Origin: Paracentrotus lividus
Taxonomy: Eukaryota; Echinodermata; Echinoidea; Camarodonta; Echinidae
Direction of reading: 5' to 3'
Assembly (NCBI GenBank): GCA_940671915.1
Contig: CALNVZ010003430.1
Span: 19,816,072 to 19,880,071, forward strand
DNA length: 64,000 nucleotides
Under the pieces are notes generated by a model. That model ran no database searches, had not been told where the DNA came from, and saw only the letters and a program-made list of their open reading frames with translations. Positions within the stretch are counted from its first letter, which is position 1, and the number at the start of each line of letters is the position of its first letter. Both the position numbers and the translations under genes were made by a program. Below are positions 58,581-64,000 of the stretch, piece after piece.

Positions 58581-60034
58581 TAAACAGGAACATGAATCAT
58601 GATACAAAATGCAATTACAAAACACAGATATACCCCTCCCAAAAAGTTCCGCAAATCGACTTTGGGTCATGGTAACTTTTTATGTACGCTTTATTCATTC
58701 CTGATATTCATACCATTGGAAAGATAATTTATTCCCCTTTTTTTATTGCTATCATATTTGTAATGATTGTGTCATGCTTCAATGTACAGATTATCAGAAT
58801 ATGGGGAGAAGTAAAAAGTCAAATGTTGTAAAATGCACTTTTATTGATCACATTAAAGTTCTGCAACTCCAATTTAGACCCTGATAACTTTTGGGGTATT
58901 TTATAATTTTTATTGAATTTGATACCATTGTCAAGTTCATTTATTCCTCTATTTATTGATACCTAATTTAACATGGTGATGTCATGCCTGGGTCCACAGA
59001 ACCCCTGAATACCAACTGAAATAAAGGCAAAGTAAAAGATAATGTCCAGTTTAGATGTTCTGTAACACAAGTTTGAACCTTGATAGATTTTAATAGGGGT
59101 TTTAATCATTATCATATTTTGTAGCATTGAAAAGTTAATTTATTGTTCTTTTTATTGATACCCTATTTGCAATGGTAACATCATGATTGAATGCACATAC
59201 TTCACGAACATAATGCGAAGTAAAAAGTGAAAAGTTGCTAAATGCATTGTTATTACTCAATATGAGTAACTCGCAATAGACAATGACAGTCACAATAGGC
59301 ATTCAATTTGCAACATTTGATTTCTGACTTGTCTTATTATTCAGGTGTTCTGTGCATACACGAACAATGCTATTGTTGCAATTAAGGTATCATTGAAAAG
59401 AGGAATAAATGAACTCGGCAATGGTAAAAAATTCAATAAAAATGATAAAATACCTCAAAAGTTATCAAGGTCTAAAGTTGAGTTTTGGAATTAAATTTGA
59501 TCAATAAAACTGCATTTTGCAACATTTGACGTTTTACTTTTCTCCATATTTTGACATTCTATGCATTGAAGCATGACACAATCATTGCAAATAGGATATC
59601 AATAAAAAGGGGAATAGGTTATCTTTCCAGTAGTCAAACTATCAGGAATAACTAATACCTGAAAAGTTATCATGGCCCAAAGTCCATTTGCGGAACTTTT
59701 TGTTAGGGGTTTATATAGAGAAACAAAGGTTGTGTTCTTAGTTCCAATATTTTTGGTCGTAAATATAAACGTCTTTTGGATCTCCATGCCGAGGAATATT
59801 TAAACGCCGAACAAGGTGCGGTTTAAAAGACGTTGAGGTTCAATTTTACGACCATCATGACCTTGGACTTTGCGAATGCTGTAAGCTGCCCTAAGAGCGG
59901 GGAATTTAAAGGTAATCCATTCATGTACATGTATAATCAGCTTGAAATTTTCTACCATGAACGGTGCACCGCTGATCATGATTGTATTGTGTGTTTTATA
60001 ATTACGTTTTGTATCATGATTCATGTTCCTGTTT
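58581..60034. mobile_element. Composite foldback structure
   Basis: An outer inverted repeat (58581-58627 against 59989-60034, around CAGGAACATGAATCATGATAC) encloses an inner inverted repeat (58632-59711, around AAAAAGTTCCGCAAAT and its complement). The inner arms are built from ~200 bp units: three on the left (anchors near 58671, 58882, 59080) and about two and a half inverted on the right (near 59470, 59664). Between inner and outer right arms lies a 277 bp segment (59712-59988) absent on the left. No coding capacity. Confidence 0.75.
59755..59853. repeat. Hairpin within the composite foldback insert
   Basis: GGTCGTAAA followed by AACGTCTTTT pairs with AAAAGACGTT followed by TTTACGACC, about 100 bp across with a gap in one arm. 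It suggests the 277 bp segment is itself a small inverted-repeat insertion. Confidence 0.55.
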
Positions 60035-60964
60035 AGTTTTTTTCTCTGACCATGAATGCACCCTTATTTCCCTGTGAAATGGAGGATGGACGACCATGTT
60101 GCTGGAATGAGTCATGATTCTGAACTCTTGTTGATTTCATAGGAATGCACTTTTTGTTTTGATTGGTTTCATGGCCGCTTTAAAATCAAAATGCATTTTC
60201 CCAGGGGTGAGCAAAATCATATTTCCTGTTCATTGTTTTGAAATTAATAGAAAACGTTAATTGAAAATATGCTTTTAGAATAGGAGAGTAAGGTAGAGAG
60301 ATGGAAAGAAAGGGTGAGATGAAAAGAAAGATAGAGAGAAAGTAAGAGAGATAGAGAGTGTGTGAGAGAGACAGTCAGAAGAGAAGATAGGATTTCGATA
60401 GAGAGTGGGAGAGGTGCAGAGAGAGAGAGAGAGAGATAGAGGGGGGGGGGGAGACAAACAATCATTTTGCCTACATCTGTAAATTGATGCAATTTCAGGA
60501 CGAATATTCCATTTTTATATGAGGCAATCAGATATCAATTCAATTTAGATGTCAAGCCTGAGGTTATTTACATCCTGAAAATTGGAGGCCATTTGATCAT
60601 CGCCCGATCTTTGTAACTGATGATCCTCACAACTACAAATAGGCCTATATCTTAGAAGCTACCTGTATGTGTATAGATATGAGTATACAGCAACATTCTT
60701 GTACCGATCCAGCATCAGCTAATACAAAAGATTCTTTTGGCCTATACCCAAGCATGATATAGCAGCTATTGTTCCCCCAGACAATTGGGCCGACAAAATC
60801 CGTTGTTATAGCTGATGCTGAATCCACGCCTAGTACCCATGGCATGTATACTTGAATTGTCTTTATGCACATGTAGGCCTGATTGTAATGGATGGATGTT
60901 ACTTTTCTTGTATAGTACATGAATTAAAAAAAAATACATAAATCATTGAATCCTTTAAAACTGA
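60035..60964. other. Non-coding stretch with a purine tract
   Basis: Polypurine GA-rich tract at 60283-60453 ending in a G run; the Ser/Leu-rich minus-strand frames are its translation. A 10 bp inverted pair (agcatcagct / agctgatgct) lies near 60710 and 60815. Confidence 0.7.
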
Positions 60965-61240
60965 TTTTTTTTTTTTTTTTTTTTTTTTTGACAGGGGAAA
61001 TGTAAATAGCATTCACACTTGTGTTCTTGGCATTGATATATTTTATTTAGACACACTGCTCTTCATATTGGTACATAGATTGCAATGTATGATTTTTTTT
61101 TTCTTTCTGTGTTACAGAGGGTAGTTATGTCTTTGAGATTCCCAAACAGCATTCACACATGTGTTCTCTGCATTGCTACATCCAGCTCTGATCACTCATC
61201 ACCCATCCCAATCTTGTTTAACGCTAGACCAGGCATGCTC
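60965..61240. repeat. Poly(T) tract and ~135 bp duplication
   Basis: A 25 nt T run (60965-60989), then AGCATTCACAC(T/A)TGTGTTCT at about 61009 and again at 61149; each copy is preceded by a T run and a short GAC/CAGAG-type linker, so the block was duplicated. Confidence 0.55.
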
Positions 61241-63500
61241 ATCACACACCGGCTAAGCCACTGATCGGATTTACACCGCAAATTGAATCATGGGAAGTCC
61301 GCTGGAAGCCATAATTGGCCGCAGCCAGGCCGGCCATCAGGGCAACAGGCCTGTTTGATATCATGGTGCTCGATCCATGCAGACCTCCTAGATGGCCAAT
61401 CTTCCCAAGTTGATCCCATTAGGATGCTAGTTAGTAGTAAGCATGGTTGGGCACGAGACAAGTATAGCCAGGTGATGTTCAATGTCAATTTCATACCGAT
61501 TTGACGATTATGATATTCAATATCAATATCATACAGATTGGGGGAATATCATTTGAAGCTCTTCTGCCTTGATATCAAATCCTTGGGTCAAATGTAATCA
61601 TAATAATTTTTCTTGGCTTTTATATGTCTTTCTGCGTAATTACAGTGACCTGCTACGACTATTGCAAACACGTGAGACATCCTGTGCCACTGGTTTCAAA
61701 TTCAGACTTTTTTTTAGTTTTGATTTAGCCAATTTTTAACAAGAGTGCAATATATTGAATCCCGGATTGAGCTGCATTTTAATACAGGAAAGTTCTAACA
61801 TACGGGCATAAAATTACTTATGTTTTAACTGAAACAAATAGAAAGAAAAAAAATGAAAATTAAATGTGGGAAAAGTTGCAGTCAATGTTCCTACACAAGC
61901 TGGGTAGTTATATATATAGTCTTTTAAATATACTCTTTTGTGTTATAGTATCATTTAAGCAATAAATGGTCCAAATGAAATGGCTTCATAGGGCTTCACC
62001 TGAGAAAGGTTACTGGTTTGTCCTTTGCCACTGCAACCATGACAACATACCATGTACATCGTCAACAATTCTACCTCCTATTAAAAGCGCATCTCAAGGT
62101 AACCCGATAGCTAGGATACTCCCCGAAGTCATGCAGACAACAAAACGATGACATCAAACGGTCGGAGAGATAACCAGCATCCCAGCATCTTTTCATTCAA
62201 TCCACGATCCCCTGGCTCCGGTATATGTATTACCCAGCAAGACTTCGTCTTGGAGACACTGATGGAGTATTGTCAAGCCATTAGCAATTGGATGCCATTT
62301 TTAGAACAGAAACCATAGTACCCCCTTGCCTTTCCTTGCGTTTGGTGATTGCACTTTTTACTCCACATATATCTGTCTTGAGAATTTGCATGGCACGACC
62401 TGACTGGGGGAATGTACATCTCCTATGTTTTCACTTCGTGAGGAAAACAGGATGAACTTGCAACTTGCAGTCATGTATTTTTCCTTTTTTGATGGGGGGG
62501 GGGGGAGGCAGTGCTGATGAGAGGTTTCCTGACTTTAAACACCATAAGCCACCCCTTGCCTCACCTCCACCCATTTACATGTATTTTGATCTATTAAAAG
62601 TTAGGCACGTTTGTAGTACTTGTTGCAGACTCTTTGGAGAGGTTTTTTTTAATGGGGGGGGGGCAATCTGTCTAACTGTTCTTTTTATTTATTTATTTAT
62701 TTATTTATTTTTATTTATTTATTTATTTATTTATTATTTTTTTTTTTTGGGGGGGGAGACAGAATAGTAACTAAGTTCTATTGAGTGTACTGAACGTTGT
62801 TATAGATAGAGTACATGTAGATTCTTACTTAAATAGGAATTCTCGGCAGCTTTTAAGATCTAGGAGATAAAGAATTACAAATTTCAATGGATGAAAATAG
62901 GATAGGGGAACTTTGCTGTCCTCTTCTATTTGTTCCTACATCCACCTTGGGGCACACAGGAACTATAACATTGCCTTGGTGAAGATGAACCCTAATCCAA
63001 ACTAAATTGCCTTTGAGTGTCACTGACTGGGAAAGAAAATGTCATTATACTGACTGACGAAGTACAAATATATTGCTCATGGGCCTGTAGTGTGATCTAA
63101 TTCAACACAATGAACTTGTTTATGTCATGAAGAGAACTTTTCTTACCTTGAAATTTCATTAAAAGTGAATATTATTTGATTTTTGATAACCTGCCTTGCA
63201 ACCTTTGCTTAATAGCTGTTGTTGCCCTTGCCTTTGAGATGGTAGGGGTGTAACAAGTCCACCAAATTTGTGGCTTGTGTGGGTGGGGCTGTCGTATTCT
63301 CATGTCCTATATTTCTCCATCTCTTTAGCTGTATATTTCGTTTCCAAATAATTGTCATGGGTGTGGGGTGAACAGTTTCATCTCAGAATCTGTCGTCGTA
63401 TATCAATAGCCAAAGCAAGATATTGGATGGACAATTATTTTTTTTCAGCCAATAGTGTTTTATGCCACTGGGAGATATTAAACACTGGCTTTTGCTCATA
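61241..63500. other. Non-coding stretch
   Basis: Contains a (TTTA)n tract with T and G runs (62685-62757) and other G runs (62497-62507, 62655-62663). A strong-looking acceptor at 61110-61116 (ctgtgttacag) precedes a short open frame ending at about 61263, but it encodes nothing recognisable. Confidence 0.5.
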
Positions 63501-63502
63501 AC

Positions 63503-63573
63503 TGTTTTATTTGCATTTCAAATGATGAACAGTTATATTTGTTTTATTTGCATTTCAAATGATGAACAATTCC
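63503..63573. repeat. 37 bp tandem duplication
   Basis: tgttttatttgcatttcaaa plus tgatgaaca occurs twice in direct succession (63503 and 63540) with almost no divergence, so it is recent. Confidence 0.85.
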
Positions 63574-63653
63574 TGTCCAATAATGGAAACAATATACCAC
63601 CTCCTAGATGCAGAAGGCTTTTAAGTCTACACAAATGTATATGAATCAATAGG

Positions 63654-64000
63654 CGCTGCTGCACTAGCTCGAGCTATTTTAAATAGCGCGCTATTTGTGA
63701 TCTGATAAACTAGCCCGATCAAAGGTGAGCTGGCGTTGCGGTCAAATAGCTCGCTAATTTGGCTGAAATCCCAGCCCGAGTCATCCTAGGTTTTTTCAAA
63801 AAAACTCGAGCTGGTTTGCGGTTTTGGTACGAAATAGCGCGTTATTTTGCGCGGTGCTGCACTAGCTCGAGATAAATACGAAATTGTGCACCTGTGCGTG
63901 TATACGCTAGCGGTAGCATACCAGTTGCGCAATACACATCGGGCTTGTTTGTTCAAGGCCAGGTCAGATCGTTAATGCGAGATTTAAAAATAGCTTGAGC
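63654..64000. repeat. Palindrome-rich repeat cut by the window edge
   Basis: GCTGCACTAGCTCGAG appears at 63658 and 63856. GCTCGAGCTATTTT (63667-63680) has an inverted 13-of-14 match at the very end of the window (63987-64000). The words AAATAGCGCGCTATTT and CAAATAGCTCGCTAATTT are self-complementary. It looks like an inverted-repeat element whose right end lies just beyond 64000. Confidence 0.6.

Noticed and set aside
60244..60492. Ser/Leu-rich minus-strand frames
   Set aside because: Translation of the GA-rich polypurine tract.
61110..61263. Possible exon after a T-rich tract and GTTACAG
   Set aside because: The frame has no recognisable product and lies within a local duplication.

Overview
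This is eukaryotic, animal-type DNA: AT-rich, gene-poor, with long introns, many microsatellites and many short transposons. The palindromes TACATGTA and TAGGCCTA recur throughout, which I associate with sea urchin genomes, and the foldback elements fit that too. The best guess is an echinoderm, probably a sea urchin. That is an inference from texture and cannot be proved from this window.

Two protein-coding genes can be supported, arranged head to head. On the minus strand, positions 1 to about 11.6 kb hold a seven-pass membrane protein of the PAQR / hemolysin III family, an MMD (PAQR10/11) orthologue. Six exons (1-137, 906-975, 1579-1680, 3727-3801, 4732-4889, 9055-9136) join in phase into one continuous protein that carries the family's conserved Glu/Asn/His, Ser/His/Asp and His-x3-His residues. 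A very short first coding exon at 11570-11589 is proposed. The last roughly 25 codons lie beyond the left edge. On the plus strand, the first coding exon (20029-20178) of a myosin phosphatase Rho-interacting protein (MPRIP / outspread-like) gene is clear from its conserved Cys/His N-terminal motif. I found no further exon of it in the remaining 44 kb, so its first intron either runs past the window or its later exons were missed.

The rest is non-coding and dominated by repeats. In order: a small TA-flanked MITE (197-364); a TTAA-flanked element starting CCCT (2597-3383); a tRNA-like SINE fragment (near 3600); a 2 kb mariner-like element (5010-7050); a TTAA element with 225 bp tandem repeats whose end lies 28 nt from an MMD splice donor (7629-9026); a 1.2 kb foldback element (9821-11046); a (TA)n tract; a retroposed copy with poly(A) and an exact 9 bp target duplication (13520-13748); a MITE inside a CATC microsatellite (14875-15010); a five-copy ~205 bp satellite (17.1-18.1 kb); two copies of a ~490 bp TTAA MITE (21942-22424, 26807-27297); a minisatellite at 29.3-29.8 kb; several diverged tandem duplications (40-47 kb, 52.8-53.2 kb); further terminal-inverted-repeat elements (32.1, 38.0, 44.4, 53.6, 55.8, 56.4 kb); a composite foldback structure (58.6-60.0 kb); and a palindromic repeat cut by the right edge.

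I see no new gene system. The most useful observations are the several unrelated TTAA-flanked families, the modular foldback structures, the retroposed copy, and the transposon next to an MMD exon.
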